Below, piece by piece: positions 43,872-55,022 of a DNA stretch of 64,000 nt (positions within the stretch are counted from its first letter, which is position 1; each line of letters starts with the position of its first letter). Location of the stretch: contig NSIV01000009.1 of assembly GCA_002633085.1 (NCBI GenBank), positions 1-64,000 on the forward strand. The letters run 5' to 3'. A program made the translations under genes and the position numbers. Source of the stretch: Curvibacter sp. PD_MW3. GTDB lineage: Bacteria; Pseudomonadota; Gammaproteobacteria; Burkholderiales; Burkholderiaceae_C. A model generated the notes under the pieces. It saw only the letters and a list, made by a program, of their open reading frames with translations, searched no databases and was not told the origin of the DNA.

Positions 43872-44482
43872 GCCGTGTTCGCGAGCCGCAGCTCGCTTTC
43901 CTTCCACTTGGCGACCGTGTAGCGCTGCAGGCGTACCTCGCCGTGCCAGAAGCTCGTCGGTAGGCCGGCCTTGCGTTTGAGCTGGGCCATGAAGTCCTGA
44001 ACCTCGGGCAGTTGTTCCCACACCTGCGGCAAAAAGGTGCTGCGGCGGGCGCCGAACTCGAACACCAGGCCGTCGATGCCGGGGCGCAATTGCGCCAGCG
44101 CCTCGGCTTCGCTGCCGAAGCTCAGGGCTTGCATGGGCGACAGCAGCGAGATTTCGATCTCGGTGCGGTCAAGTTCGTGCGCCGCCAGCGGCGCAAAACG
44201 CGGATCGCGAAAGGCTGCAGCCAACGCATTGGCCCTGACGTCGGCCAGCAGGGCGCGGTGCGCCTCCAGCGAGCCGATGCAGCCGCGCAGTTCACCCTGC
44301 TGCGTCAGCGTGACGAAGCAGGCGCCGGGGGCTTGCAGCCAGGGTGCCGACTCGTCTGCGTTCTGCGGGCGACCCAACTCGCGCGCAATGGTGGCGCGCG
44401 CCAGCGGCAGCAAGGTGGCGCCGGCTTTAGGGTGCAACTCAGTGGGAGCCATGCGACGCCTCCGTGAAAGCGATGGCGGCAT
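43868..44482 (-). CDS. amrA: AmmeMemoRadiSam system protein A (AMMECR1 family)
   Basis: PGACFVTLTQQGELRGCIGSLEAHRALLADVRANALAAAFRDPRFAPL; start may be 44452. Confidence 0.94.
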
Positions 44483-45260
44483 AGCCCACCACGCGCTGCT
44501 GGTCGCCGGCGGTGTCGCCGGAATTGCACAAGCCCAGCAACTGGGGTTGCAGGTGGTGATGCCGTGCCGCCACCAGCAGGCCGTTGATGGGGGTGCCGCC
44601 GCAGGCCTGCTCGTGCGTGAGCGGACCGCGCAGCGCCAGGATGTGCTCGACCGTATCCTGATCGATGTTCTGGGCAGCGCGGTAGGGCAGGTAGTGCGAG
44701 AGGTCGGAGCTGATCACGATCAGCGTCTCCGGCCCGCCCCACAGGGCTTCGAGCACCTGCGCCACTTCGGCCGGCGTGGCATCACCCACGGCCAGCGGCA
44801 ACAGCTTGAAGTCGTCCAGTACGGTTTGCAGAAAGGGCAGTTGCACTTCCAGCGAATGCTCCAGGGCATGCGCAGCCGGGCTGAGCGCGACCTGGCGCAG
44901 TCCGGACAAGGTGGCGACGGCGTCCTGATCGATGTCGATTTCGCCCAGTGGCGTGGCAAAGGCGGTTGCACCCGGCAGCGCCAGGCCACGCACCGGCACG
45001 CGGTGCACTGGCCCGAGCAGCACGACGCGCCGGACGGTCGCACGTACGCCGGCGAGCCGGGCATAGGCGCGCGCTGCCATGGGGCCGGAGTAGATGTAAC
45101 CCGCGTGCGGCACGATCAGCACCTTCGGCGGCGCGCTGGCAGCATCGGGCGGCGTTTCGGCGCGGGCTGCAGCCAGCAGGCTGGCGACGGAACTGGCCAA
45201 GGCCTGTCCCTCCCCGGGGTAAAAGGCCCCGGCAACGGCGGGTTGGCGAACAGCAGACAT
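44439..45260 (-). CDS. amrB: AmmeMemoRadiSam system protein B (MEMO1 family)
   Basis: RQPAVAGAFYPGEGQALASSVASLL...LIVPHAGYIYSGPMAARAYARL. Confidence 0.95.
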   Translation of the reverse strand: MSAVRQPAVAGAFYPGEGQALASSVASLLAAARAETPPDAASAPPKVLIVPHAGYIYSGPMAARAYARLAGVRATVRRVVLLGPVHRVPVRGLALPGATAFATPLGEIDIDQDAVATLSGLRQVALSPAAHALEHSLEVQLPFLQTVLDDFKLLPLAVGDATPAEVAQVLEALWGGPETLIVISSDLSHYLPYRAAQNIDQDTVEHILALRGPLTHEQACGGTPINGLLVAARHHHLQPQLLGLCNSGDTAGDQQRVVGYAAIAFTEASHGSH

Positions 45261-45484
45261 GCAGGACTCCCTCGAAAAACTTCCTGGGTTGGAAGTGCGG
45301 CTGGCCGGTCCGTAATCAAGCGCCTGGCGCCCGGCGCGCGATGAACGGTCGGGGCGCCTTGTCGGGTTTGATCTTTGATGCAGGTCAGGTTAGTGCGTGG
45401 CGGCAGGCAACTGCTACGATCCGATGGCGCAGGGACGGCACACCGATTCTGGACGCGATGACCCGTGTAGGCAAGGAGTGACCG

Positions 45485-46048
45485 ATGACATCACCCGCAG
45501 GACTGCAGACGACGATCTACGACACCGCCGCGCTGGAGCGCGTGCTCGATGCCATGGCCGTGGCGCTGGTGCCCCAGCTGCACGGTGCAGCCGGCGTCAC
45601 ACTGGTGGGGGTGCGCCGCCGTGGGGCACCGCTGTCAGACGGCCTGCTGGCGCGGCTGCAGGCATTGCTGCCCGGCGCCGACATCGCGCGACTTGATTTG
45701 CTGATCAAGCGCTACGCCGACGATCTGACGCTGCTGCATCCCGAGACCCGGCTCACCGAGCAGCCCGAGCATGCCGACATCGACCTCACCGGTCGCACCG
45801 TCGTGGTGGTGGACGATGTGCTGTACCAGGGCTTTTCCCTGAACAAGGCGGTGCAGTACCTGCTGGCCAAGGGTGGTCGCCAGATCCTGACCGCTGTGCT
45901 GGTGGACCGCGTTTGTGCCACCCTGCCCATCCATGCCGATGTGACTGGGCTCAAGCTGCAGGTGGCACCGAGCCACATCGTGGAGTGCCATGTGCCGCCG
46001 TTCGAGCCGGTGTTTCAGATCGTTCTGGTGCAGCCCGAGGCTGCTTGA
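45485..46048 (+). CDS. pyrR: PyrR-like phosphoribosyltransferase
   Basis: LVGVRRRGAPLSDGL...TVVVVDDVLYQGFSLNKAVQYLL. Confidence 0.9.
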   Translation: MTSPAGLQTTIYDTAALERVLDAMAVALVPQLHGAAGVTLVGVRRRGAPLSDGLLARLQALLPGADIARLDLLIKRYADDLTLLHPETRLTEQPEHADIDLTGRTVVVVDDVLYQGFSLNKAVQYLLAKGGRQILTAVLVDRVCATLPIHADVTGLKLQVAPSHIVECHVPPFEPVFQIVLVQPEAA

Positions 46049-46064
46049 GTAGACATGCCCGAGC

Positions 46065-46093
46065 TTGACCGAAATCGGCAAAATACTTAAAAT
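46065..46093 (+). promoter_or_regulatory. Candidate sigma70 promoter for chemoreceptor gene (TTGACC-N17-TAAAAT)
   Basis: TTGACC at 46065-46070, TAAAAT at 46088-46093, 17-nt spacer. Confidence 0.6.
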
Positions 46094-46274
46094 TTGATCA
46101 AATCGATACTTTTGAATCGAGCGAAGGCAATTTGCTTGATAAGCAAGCAAAAGCCAGCTCACTGGCTCGATACAAGTCTTTGCATCAAGCGGTTGTTAAG
46201 TGTCGAAGACCGCGCCGACATAGGGTTCTTGGCCGGGACCGTTGGCAACTGATGATTAACACAAGGTAGGAAAC

Positions 46275-48020
46275 ATGTTCAACACAAAGAAGATCAAGGT
46301 TGGTCAGCGCTTGGCGTTGGGATTTGGTGTCGTCATCGCGCTGGGGGTGATCATCGCGCTGGCAGCCACTTTCAAGATGAACAGCCTGGCTACCGATCTG
46401 AAGATCATGTCCAGCGAGCAAATGACGCAGATGCGCCAGTTCATGCAACTCAAGGACAGCCTGAACGTGGCGGCGCTGAATTTGCGCAACATCATGATCA
46501 GCACCAATCCGGAGCTCAAAACCCGGTTCCGCGGCATGGTCGAGAAGAACAAGGCCGACAACGAGAAATTGATCGCCGAGATCGATGCGGTGACCAACAC
46601 GGCAGAAGGCAAGGCATTGCTCAAGGCCATCAAGGAGCACAGCACTGCTTACGAACAAATTGCGTCGCAAGTCATGGAATTTGCCATGCAAGGTGACCTG
46701 CCCGGAGCCGACAAGGCCTTGTTCACAGCGCGCGACAAGCGTATTGCACTGTTCAAGGCAGTGGAGGACTCGATCCAGCTGCGCTTTGACACCGCGCAGA
46801 AGCTGGCTGCTGATGGTGCTTCGACGGCTGACGCCAGCGCTTGGCTGGCGCTGGGTCTGGCACTGACGATGGCCTTGGTGGGTGCTCTGATTGCCTGGCA
46901 AATCACACGCCAGATCGGACGCGAACTAGGCGCAGAACCGCACGATGTCTCGCATGTTGTGAATCGAATCGCTGATGGTGATCTCAGTGAGGCCATTGCT
47001 GTGCGATCGGGTGATCGGGATAGCGTGATGGCCGCGGTCAAGCGCATGCAAGAAGCGTTGGAACGTACCGTGGCAGCTGTGCGCCAAGGCAGCGAATCGG
47101 TAGCCACCGCCTCCAGCGAGATTGCCCAAGGCAATTCCGACCTCTCCGCCCGCACCGAAAGCCAGGCCAGCGCCCTGGAAGAAACCGCCGCCTCCATGGA
47201 AGAACTCGGCTCCACCGTCAAACAGAACGCCGACAACGCCCGTCAGGCCAACCAGCTGGCGCAAAGCGCTTCTACCGTGGCGGTGCAAGGCGGTGAAGTC
47301 GTGGCCCAAGTGGTCGACACCATGAAAGGCATCAATGATTCGAGCAAACGCATTGCCGACATCATCAGCGTCATTGACGGCATCGCCTTCCAGACCAATA
47401 TCCTGGCCCTGAATGCGGCGGTCGAAGCCGCCCGCGCCGGCGAACAAGGCCGCGGTTTTGCCGTGGTCGCCAGCGAAGTGCGCAGCCTGGCCGGCCGTAG
47501 TGCCGAAGCGGCGAAAGAAATCAAGACCCTGATCGACGACAGCGTACAACGGGTGGAGCAGGGCAGTGCCCTGGTCGACCGAGCCGGCACCACCATGACC
47601 GAAGTGGTGAGCAGCATCCGAAGAGTGACCGACATCATGGGTGAGATCAGCGCCGCCAGCTCGGAGCAGAGCGCCGGTGTGGCCCAGGTGGGTGAAGCCG
47701 TGACGCAGATGGACCAGGCCACACAACAGAACGCCGCGCTGGTGGAAGAGATGGCAGCGGCCGCTTCCAGCCTGCGCAGTCAGGCACAGGATCTGGTGCA
47801 GACGGTGGCGGTGTTCAAGCTCAGCGCGCAAGACAGCCAGACGGCCTACCGCAGTGCACCGCTTGCCCCGGCCCCGTCTGCCGTTGCACCGAAACAGGTG
47901 GCTGTTGCACGGACGCCGACGGTCGCCGCCAAACCCAGTGCGCCAGCACCGAAACCGGCACCCAAGGCAGCCCCCAAGGCCAGTGATGCGGATGATGCGG
48001 GCGACTGGGAGACCTTCTGA
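46275..48020 (+). CDS. Methyl-accepting chemotaxis protein (4HB-like sensor, HAMP, MCP signal domain)
   Basis: [34 protein letters not shown] hairpin tip; C-terminal DWETF. Confidence 0.97.
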   Translation: MFNTKKIKVGQRLALGFGVVIALGVIIALAATFKMNSLATDLKIMSSEQMTQMRQFMQLKDSLNVAALNLRNIMISTNPELKTRFRGMVEKNKADNEKLIAEIDAVTNTAEGKALLKAIKEHSTAYEQIASQVMEFAMQGDLPGADKALFTARDKRIALFKAVEDSIQLRFDTAQKLAADGASTADASAWLALGLALTMALVGALIAWQITRQIGRELGAEPHDVSHVVNRIADGDLSEAIAVRSGDRDSVMAAVKRMQEALERTVAAVRQGSESVATASSEIAQGNSDLSARTESQASALEETAASMEELGSTVKQNADNARQANQLAQSASTVAVQGGEVVAQVVDTMKGINDSSKRIADIISVIDGIAFQTNILALNAAVEAARAGEQGRGFAVVASEVRSLAGRSAEAAKEIKTLIDDSVQRVEQGSALVDRAGTTMTEVVSSIRRVTDIMGEISAASSEQSAGVAQVGEAVTQMDQATQQNAALVEEMAAAASSLRSQAQDLVQTVAVFKLSAQDSQTAYRSAPLAPAPSAVAPKQVAVARTPTVAAKPSAPAPKPAPKAAPKASDADDAGDWETF

Positions 48021-48027
48021 TCGGTTT

Positions 48028-48061
48028 CAACGGACTGCTGGCAAGGCCAGACAGTCCGTTG
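48028..48061. other. Long stem-loop between convergent genes, no T tract
   Basis: CAACGGACTG-CTGGC-AAG-GCCAG-A-CAGTCCGTTG: 15 bp with one bulged A. Confidence 0.75.
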
Positions 48062-48123
48062 AAGGAGGACCACCCAGTCCAACGCTGGGTTGCGTTGGCG
48101 GAGCAGAGTCTTGAAGGCTGGCC

Positions 48124-49095
48124 TTACTGGGCCTGGAAACCACTGTCCTTGATGATCTTGGCCCAGGTCTTGGTGTAGGCGCGTTCGCGGGTGGCGAGTT
48201 GCTGGGATGTCATGTGCCCGACGGTCAGGCCCATGGTGGTCAGGCGTTCGCGCACCTCCGGCATGGCGATGACCTTGGCCAGCGCGTCTGAGTAGCGGTC
48301 CAGCGTCGCTTTCGGCGTGCCGTGCGGCGCGAAGATGCCGTAGTAGGGCAGGTCGTCGAAACCCTTCAGGCCAAGCTCGTCAAAAGTTGGCACATCGGGC
48401 AGCAGGGCTTGGCGCTTGGCGCCGATCACGGCCACTATGCGGATCTTGCCCGCCTTGTGGTTCTCGATGAAGTCGGGCACCGAGCCGACGCCGGCAGCAA
48501 TCTGGTTGCCCAGCATGTCGCCCATCATCGGTGCGCTGCCGCGGTAAGGCACGGCCTGCAGATCGAGTTTGTATTTCTCGCCGATCACCTTGACGAAGAA
48601 TTCCGGTGTCGAAGCTGGTGCCGGCACACCCACGGTGCCCTTGCCTTTGCTGTGCTCACGCACCCAGGCCACGTACTCGTTCACTGTCTTGGCGGGCGTG
48701 CCGCCCGACAGCGCCAGGCCGTTGGCGAAGCTGGCGAAACCGGCCACCGGCACGAAGTCGTTTGCTGGATCGAAGCCGGGGTTCTTGACCACTTGCGGCA
48801 GGATGGAGATGGTGTGGTCATGCGACAGGAACAGCACCGAGCCGTCCGCCGGTGCCACCTTGAGTGCTTGCGCCGCGATCTGGCCGCCGGCGCCGGCCTT
48901 GTTTTCCACGATGACGTTGGTGCCAAGCTGGTCCTTGAGTTTCTCAGCCAGCACGCGGGCGATGGCATCGGTACCGCCGCCGGGCGGGAAGCCGACCAGC
49001 AGCTTGATGGTGGTGGGTTGCGCGGTCGCCAGGGACCCGAACAACAGACCGGCTGCAGCCAGGCCCAGGGTGCGGCGCTTGAGAGCAAGAATCAT
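48124..49095 (-). CDS. Tripartite tricarboxylate transporter (Bug) family substrate-binding protein
   Basis: TIKLLVGFPPGGGTDAIARVLAEKLKDQLGTNVIVENKAGAGGQIAAQALK. Confidence 0.95.
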   Translation of the reverse strand: MILALKRRTLGLAAAGLLFGSLATAQPTTIKLLVGFPPGGGTDAIARVLAEKLKDQLGTNVIVENKAGAGGQIAAQALKVAPADGSVLFLSHDHTISILPQVVKNPGFDPANDFVPVAGFASFANGLALSGGTPAKTVNEYVAWVREHSKGKGTVGVPAPASTPEFFVKVIGEKYKLDLQAVPYRGSAPMMGDMLGNQIAAGVGSVPDFIENHKAGKIRIVAVIGAKRQALLPDVPTFDELGLKGFDDLPYYGIFAPHGTPKATLDRYSDALAKVIAMPEVRERLTTMGLTVGHMTSQQLATRERAYTKTWAKIIKDSGFQAQ

Positions 49096-49166
49096 GGTGT
49101 CACTCCAGTTGGAAAAAACGGAAATATTGCGCCGCAATGTACCACCGGCGCCTGACGCGGCCGTGC

Positions 49167-49892
<726 letters not shown>

Positions 49893-49895
49893 GGC

Positions 49896-50255
49896 TCAGT
49901 TCCCGTGGGGCGGCGGGTCGTGCCGTGTCAGCGCCCGCAACACCAGGGCGGTGACCGCCAGCCCCAACCAGGTGGACAAGGTAATAGTCAGCAACATGCG
50001 CAGGCCGAAGGCGCTGATCAGGCCCAGGTGCGTCATGACACCCACACCTACGGGAACGAACAGCAGCGACAGATGAGACAGCAGGTAATCGGCGCAGGTC
50101 GCGACCGGTTCACGTACGGCCCGGAAGCTCAGTGCAAACAGCAGCAACAGCATGCCCACCACCGGGCCGGGAAACGGCAGGCGCAGGCCATGCGCCAGCA
50201 ACTCGCCAGCCGATTGAAACAGCAGCAACCAGGCAAAGCCGCGCAAGCCGAGCAT
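49896..50255 (-). CDS. lrgA: LrgA/CidA family protein
   Basis: LPFPGPVVGMLLLLFALSF...LSHLSLLFVPVGVGVM. Confidence 0.92.
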   Translation of the reverse strand: MLGLRGFAWLLLFQSAGELLAHGLRLPFPGPVVGMLLLLFALSFRAVREPVATCADYLLSHLSLLFVPVGVGVMTHLGLISAFGLRMLLTITLSTWLGLAVTALVLRALTRHDPPPHGN

Positions 50256-50265
50256 CGGTGCGGCT

Positions 50266-51768
50266 TCAGAAACGTGGCAGATCAGGGTGCGAGATCTGGC
50301 CGCCCCGTACCAGCATCTTGCCGTATTCGGCGCAGCGGTTGTGCGTCGGGACGACCTTGCCTGGGTTGAGCAGGCTCTGCGGATCAAACGCGCGTTTGAG
50401 GCCGAGCATCTGCGCGTTCTCTTCCTGGCTGAACTGCACGCACATCGAGTTAAGTTTTTCCACGCCCACGCCATGCTCGCCGGTGACGGTGCCGCCCATG
50501 GCGACGCTGGTCTCCAGGATGTCGGCACCAAACAGCTCGCAGCGGTGCAGCTGGTCGGGGTCGTTGGCATCAAACAAAATCAGCGGGTGCAGGTTGCCGT
50601 CGCCAGCGTGGAACACATTGGCGCAGCGTAGACCGTATTTCTTTTCCATCTGCTGGATCGCCAGCAGGATGTCGGCCAGCCTACGGCGCGGGATGGTCGA
50701 GTCCATGCACATGTAGTCGGGCGCCAGGCGGCCGCTGGCCGGGAAGGCATTCTTGCGGCCGCTCCAGAAGCGCAGCCGCTCGGCCTCGTCACGGCTGACC
50801 GCCAATGCGGTGGCGCCGGCGGCGCGCAGCACGTCGCTCATGCGACCGATTTCCTCTTCCACTTCCTCGGGCGTGCCGTCGCTTTCGCACAGCAGAATGG
50901 CTTCGGCGCTGAGGTCATAGCCAGCGTGCACGAAATCTTCCACCGCCGCCGTCATGGGCTTGTCCATCATCTCCAGCCCGGCCGGAATGATGCCGGCGGC
51001 AATCACGGCCGCCACGGCATCACCGGCTTTGCGCATGTCGTCGAAGCTGGCCATGATGCAGCGTGCCAGTTGCGGCTTCGGAACCAGGCGCACGGTGACT
51101 TCCATCGTTACCGCCAGCATGCCTTCGGAGCCGATGAGGACACTCAGCAGGTCGTAGCCAGCGGCATCCAGCGCATCGCTGCCGAATTCGACCGGTTCGC
51201 CCTCGACGGTGTAGCCGCGCACCTTGAGCACGTTGTGCACGGTGAGGCCGTATTTGAGACAGTGCACGCCACCGGAGTTCTCGGCCACGTTGCCGCCGAT
51301 GGTGCAGGCGATCTGGCTCGATGGGTCGGGGGCGTAGTACATGCCGTAAGGGGCGGCCGCCTCACTGATGGCGAGGTTGCGCACACCGGCTTGCACCACC
51401 GCTGTACGGCTCTGCGGATCAATTTTCAGAATCTGGTTGAACTTGGCCAGGCTCAATGTGACACCCAGGGTCAACGGCATGGCGCCGCCCGACAGGCCGG
51501 TGCCCGCGCCGCGGGCCACCACCGGCACACCCAGCGCATGACAGGTCTTGAGCACGGCCTGCACCTGGCTCTCGGTTTCTGGCAGGGCCACCACCAGCGG
51601 GCGCTGGCGGTAAGCGGTCAGGCCGTCGCATTCATAGGGCGTGACGTCCTCGTTGTGCCACAGCAGGGCATGGGCGGGCAGCACGGCCTGCAGTGCCTGA
51701 ACAACTTGTGTTTGCCGTTCAGCCCGCTGCTGGGCACTGACCTGGGGGCTGGAGAGGGTGGCGTTCAT
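50266..51768 (-). CDS. glcD: FAD-linked oxidase (GlcD-like)
   Basis: VVARGAGTGLSGGAMP; GNVAENSGGVHCLKYGLT; HAGDGNLHPLILFD. Confidence 0.92.
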   Translation of the reverse strand: MNATLSSPQVSAQQRAERQTQVVQALQAVLPAHALLWHNEDVTPYECDGLTAYRQRPLVVALPETESQVQAVLKTCHALGVPVVARGAGTGLSGGAMPLTLGVTLSLAKFNQILKIDPQSRTAVVQAGVRNLAISEAAAPYGMYYAPDPSSQIACTIGGNVAENSGGVHCLKYGLTVHNVLKVRGYTVEGEPVEFGSDALDAAGYDLLSVLIGSEGMLAVTMEVTVRLVPKPQLARCIMASFDDMRKAGDAVAAVIAAGIIPAGLEMMDKPMTAAVEDFVHAGYDLSAEAILLCESDGTPEEVEEEIGRMSDVLRAAGATALAVSRDEAERLRFWSGRKNAFPASGRLAPDYMCMDSTIPRRRLADILLAIQQMEKKYGLRCANVFHAGDGNLHPLILFDANDPDQLHRCELFGADILETSVAMGGTVTGEHGVGVEKLNSMCVQFSQEENAQMLGLKRAFDPQSLLNPGKVVPTHNRCAEYGKMLVRGGQISHPDLPRF

Positions 51769-51837
51769 GGGGAAGGATTCTAGGCCTTGCTCACTATAAT
51801 TTGCGGTTCATTCACTTTCACCCTGGCGGTAGCTACC

Positions 51838-52689
51838 GTGTCCGATCGTCTTGCTGTGCTACCCCAATATCTGTTGCCGAAAAAGGCCCTGACGGCGCTG
51901 GCCGGCCAGGTTGCCCAAGCGCCCATGGGGGCGCTGACCACCGGCATCATTCGCCGCTTCATTCGCCGCTACGGCGTGGACATGAGCGAAGCCGCGAATC
52001 CCGATCCGGCCACCTACGCCACCTTCAACGAGTTCTTCACCCGAGCCCTGAAAGACGGCGCCCGCCCGCTGGCGGCAGCCGATTTCATCTGCCCGGTGGA
52101 TGGTGCCATCAGCCAGTTCGGGGCGATCGAGCGCGACCAGATCTTCCAGGCCAAGGGCCATCACTATTCCACCACGGCGCTGGTGGGTGGTGATGCTGAA
52201 TTGGCGGCGCAGTTCGAGGGCGGCAGCTTTGCCACCCTTTACCTGAGCCCGCGTGACTACCACCGCATTCACATGCCCTGCGACGGTGTGCTGCGGCGCA
52301 TGATCTACGTGCCGGGCGAGCTGTTCTCGGTCAACCCGACCACGGCGCGTGGTGTGCCAGGCCTGTTTGCGCGCAATGAACGCGTGGTCTGTGTGTTTGA
52401 CACCGTCCATGGCCCGCTGGTGCTGACCCTGGTCGGCGCCACCATCGTCGGCAGCATGGCCACCGTCTGGCATGGCGTGGTCAATCCACCACGCCGTCCC
52501 GCCGTGCACGAATGGCGCTACGAAGGTCAGGATGCGCGCCTGAAACAGGGCGAAGAAATGGGCCGTTTTCTGCTCGGCTCCACGGTGGTGATGCTGTGGC
52601 CGCGCGGACGGATCGGCTTCCATCCGGCCTGGGCGCCGGGTCAGTCCATCCGGCTGGGTGAGGCCATGGGGATGCGTCCGGCCGAGTAA
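51838..52689 (+). CDS. psd: Phosphatidylserine decarboxylase proenzyme
   Basis: LSPRDYHRIHMP; GRFLLGSTVVM (pyruvoyl-forming LGST). GTG start assumed. Confidence 0.95.
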   Translation: MSDRLAVLPQYLLPKKALTALAGQVAQAPMGALTTGIIRRFIRRYGVDMSEAANPDPATYATFNEFFTRALKDGARPLAAADFICPVDGAISQFGAIERDQIFQAKGHHYSTTALVGGDAELAAQFEGGSFATLYLSPRDYHRIHMPCDGVLRRMIYVPGELFSVNPTTARGVPGLFARNERVVCVFDTVHGPLVLTLVGATIVGSMATVWHGVVNPPRRPAVHEWRYEGQDARLKQGEEMGRFLLGSTVVMLWPRGRIGFHPAWAPGQSIRLGEAMGMRPAE

Positions 52690-52771
52690 TACCCCGGATG
52701 CCAAGGTAATACGTGGCGTGCTAAGCTTTTCGCGAGCCTTCCAGAAGAACCACATTTACCCGGAGATCGCT

Positions 52772-53926
52772 ATGCCTGGCCTGTTGCCCAATGTAGACCC
52801 AGACGGTCTGCTCGAGTTTTCCGTCGTCTACACCGACCGCGCCCTCAACCACATGTCCAAACGCTTCCAAGGCGTGATGAAGGACATCTCCGGCATCCTC
52901 AAGGAAGTCTACAAAGCCAAGTCTGCCGTGTTGGTGCCTGGCAGCGGTACCTTCGGCATGGAAGCGGTGGCGCGCCAGTTCGCCACCGGCAAGAAGACCC
53001 TGGTAATCCGCAACGGCTGGTTCAGCTATCGCTGGACCCAGATCTTCGACATGGGCGGCATCCCCGCAGAAAGCACCGTGCTGAAGGCGCGCCGTGTCGG
53101 CAGCGGATCGCAAGCATCCTGGATCCCCTGCCCGGTGGAAGAAGTCGTGGCCACCATCAAGGCCAAGAAACCCGACGTGGTGTTCGCTCCACACGTGGAA
53201 ACTGCCGCCGGCATGATCCTGCCGGACGACTACATCCGCAAAGTGACCGACGCCGTGCATGAAGTCGGCGGCCTGTTCGTGCTCGACTGCATCGCCTCCG
53301 GCTGCATGTGGGTCGATATGCAGGCCACCGGCGTGGATGTGCTGGTGAGTGCGCCGCAAAAAGGCTGGAGCGGCTCACCTGCTTGTGCCATGGTCATGCT
53401 CAGCGAGCGCGCCCGCACGGCCATTGAGAGCACCACCAGCACCAGTTTCGCGGCTGATCTCAAGAAGTGGCTGCAGGTCATGGAGGCTTATGAAAACGGC
53501 GGCCATACCTACCACACCACCATGCCGACCGACGCGCTGGCGCGACTCGACGAGGTGATGCGCGAGACTAAGCTCTACGGCTTCGAGAAGGTGCGCCAGG
53601 AGCAGATCGCACTCGGCGCCAAGGTGCGTGCCCTGCTGGAGAGCCGCGGCTTTGTCAGCGTGGCGGCCGAGGGTTTCAAGGCCCCGGGTGTGGTGGTCAG
53701 CTACACCACCGATCCGGAGGTACAGAACAGCAAGAAGTTCCTGGGCCTGGGCCTGCAGACCGCTGCCGGCGTGCCGCTGCAGTGCGACGAACCGGCCGAT
53801 TTCAGCAGCTTCCGCATTGGCCTGTTCGGTCTGGACAAATTGCACCAGCCCGACCGCAGCGTGAAGCAGCTGTCGGACGCGCTGGACAAGCTGGGCTTCA
53901 AGGAAAAGGTGCCGGCTGTCGCCTGA
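52772..53926 (+). CDS. Class V aminotransferase (alanine-glyoxylate/serine-glyoxylate type)
   Basis: SAVLVPGSGTFGMEAVARQF; SAPQKGWSGSPACAMVML. Confidence 0.9.
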   Translation: MPGLLPNVDPDGLLEFSVVYTDRALNHMSKRFQGVMKDISGILKEVYKAKSAVLVPGSGTFGMEAVARQFATGKKTLVIRNGWFSYRWTQIFDMGGIPAESTVLKARRVGSGSQASWIPCPVEEVVATIKAKKPDVVFAPHVETAAGMILPDDYIRKVTDAVHEVGGLFVLDCIASGCMWVDMQATGVDVLVSAPQKGWSGSPACAMVMLSERARTAIESTTSTSFAADLKKWLQVMEAYENGGHTYHTTMPTDALARLDEVMRETKLYGFEKVRQEQIALGAKVRALLESRGFVSVAAEGFKAPGVVVSYTTDPEVQNSKKFLGLGLQTAAGVPLQCDEPADFSSFRIGLFGLDKLHQPDRSVKQLSDALDKLGFKEKVPAVA

Positions 53927-53940
53927 TTCGCTCTGCTCAG

Positions 53941-53980
53941 AAAAACGCCCCGGGCCTTGCGGCTGCGGGGCGTTTTGCTT
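53941..53980 (+). terminator. Terminator downstream of the class V aminotransferase
   Basis: AAAAACGCCCCGGGCCTTGCGGCTGCGGGGCGTTTTGCTT. Confidence 0.8.
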
Positions 53981-53995
53981 GAGCTGTGAGCTTGC

Positions 53996-54853
53996 TTACT
54001 TGAAGATCACGGTCTTGTGGCCGTTGAGGATGACGCGGTGTTCGCTGTGCCATTTGACAGCGCGCGCCAGCACCTGGCTCTCGGTGTCGCGGCCAATCGC
54101 CGTCAGGTCTTCCACCGTCTTGCTGTGGTCGACACGGGCCACGTCCTGCTCGATGATCGGACCTTCGTCGAGATCAGCCGTCACATAGTGGGCGGTGGCG
54201 CCAATCAGCTTCACGCCGCGGTCATGGGCCTGGTAATAGGGTTTGGCGCCCTTGAAGCTGGGCAGGAAGCTGTGGTGGATGTTGATGGCCTTGCCGGAGA
54301 GCTTGCGGCACATGTCGTCACTCAGCACCTGCATGTAGCGCGCCAGCACCACCAGCTCGGCGCCTTCGGCCTGCACGACTTCAAATTGCTTGGCCTCGGC
54401 CTGCGGCTTGGTGGCCGCCGTCACCGGGATGTGGTGGAAGGGCACGTTGTAGCTGGCCGCCAGCTGATAGAAGTCGCGATGATTGGAGACGATGGCACGG
54501 ATGTCGATCGGCAGCAGACCGATCTTCCAGCGGAACAGCAGGTCGTTCAGGCAGTGGCCTTCTTTGCTGACAAAAAGAACGGTGCGCATCGACTGTGCGG
54601 CCGCCTTCAGGTTCCACTGCATCTGGAACGGATCGGCAAACAGTTTGAGCTGGGTCTGCAGGTCCTCGTAGCTGACCTGGCCGCAGGCGAACTGCACACG
54701 CATGAAGAACAGGCCGGTGGCCGGGTCGTTGTACTGTGCCGCCTCTTCGATGTTGCCGCCACGTTCCAGCAGGAAACCAGAGACAGCATGTACCAAGCCC
54801 AGGCGGTCCGGGCAGGAAAGGGTCAGGATATAAACTTGGCTCATAGGATTCAT
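53996..54853 (-). CDS. purU: Formyltetrahydrofolate deformylase
   Basis: ACT domain plus formyltransferase domain, INIHHSFLPSFKGAKPYYQAHDRGVKLIGATAHYV. Confidence 0.96.
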   Translation of the reverse strand: MNPMSQVYILTLSCPDRLGLVHAVSGFLLERGGNIEEAAQYNDPATGLFFMRVQFACGQVSYEDLQTQLKLFADPFQMQWNLKAAAQSMRTVLFVSKEGHCLNDLLFRWKIGLLPIDIRAIVSNHRDFYQLAASYNVPFHHIPVTAATKPQAEAKQFEVVQAEGAELVVLARYMQVLSDDMCRKLSGKAINIHHSFLPSFKGAKPYYQAHDRGVKLIGATAHYVTADLDEGPIIEQDVARVDHSKTVEDLTAIGRDTESQVLARAVKWHSEHRVILNGHKTVIFK

Positions 54854-55022
54854 TGTCGCAGGATGGGTGGATCAACGCATGCGGCCAGCTTTTTGGCGTT
54901 CGTAGGGTCGCATTGTCTCAATTTCCAGGAAGACCGCGTCACGATGGGCCAGAACGGCCTCCGTTCATTTGAAGCCGCAAGACACGACCGCCCTCGCTAA
55001 GTATGACCAAGGAAGCAACGCC

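Noticed and set aside
53023-53032. Other AGCTAT/ATAGCT occurrences (e.g. in the class V aminotransferase and pelA at 58452) as extra repeat copies
   Set aside because: Only 6-8 nt matches explained by normal codons (FSYRW, HSYLV); flanks do not align with the element.
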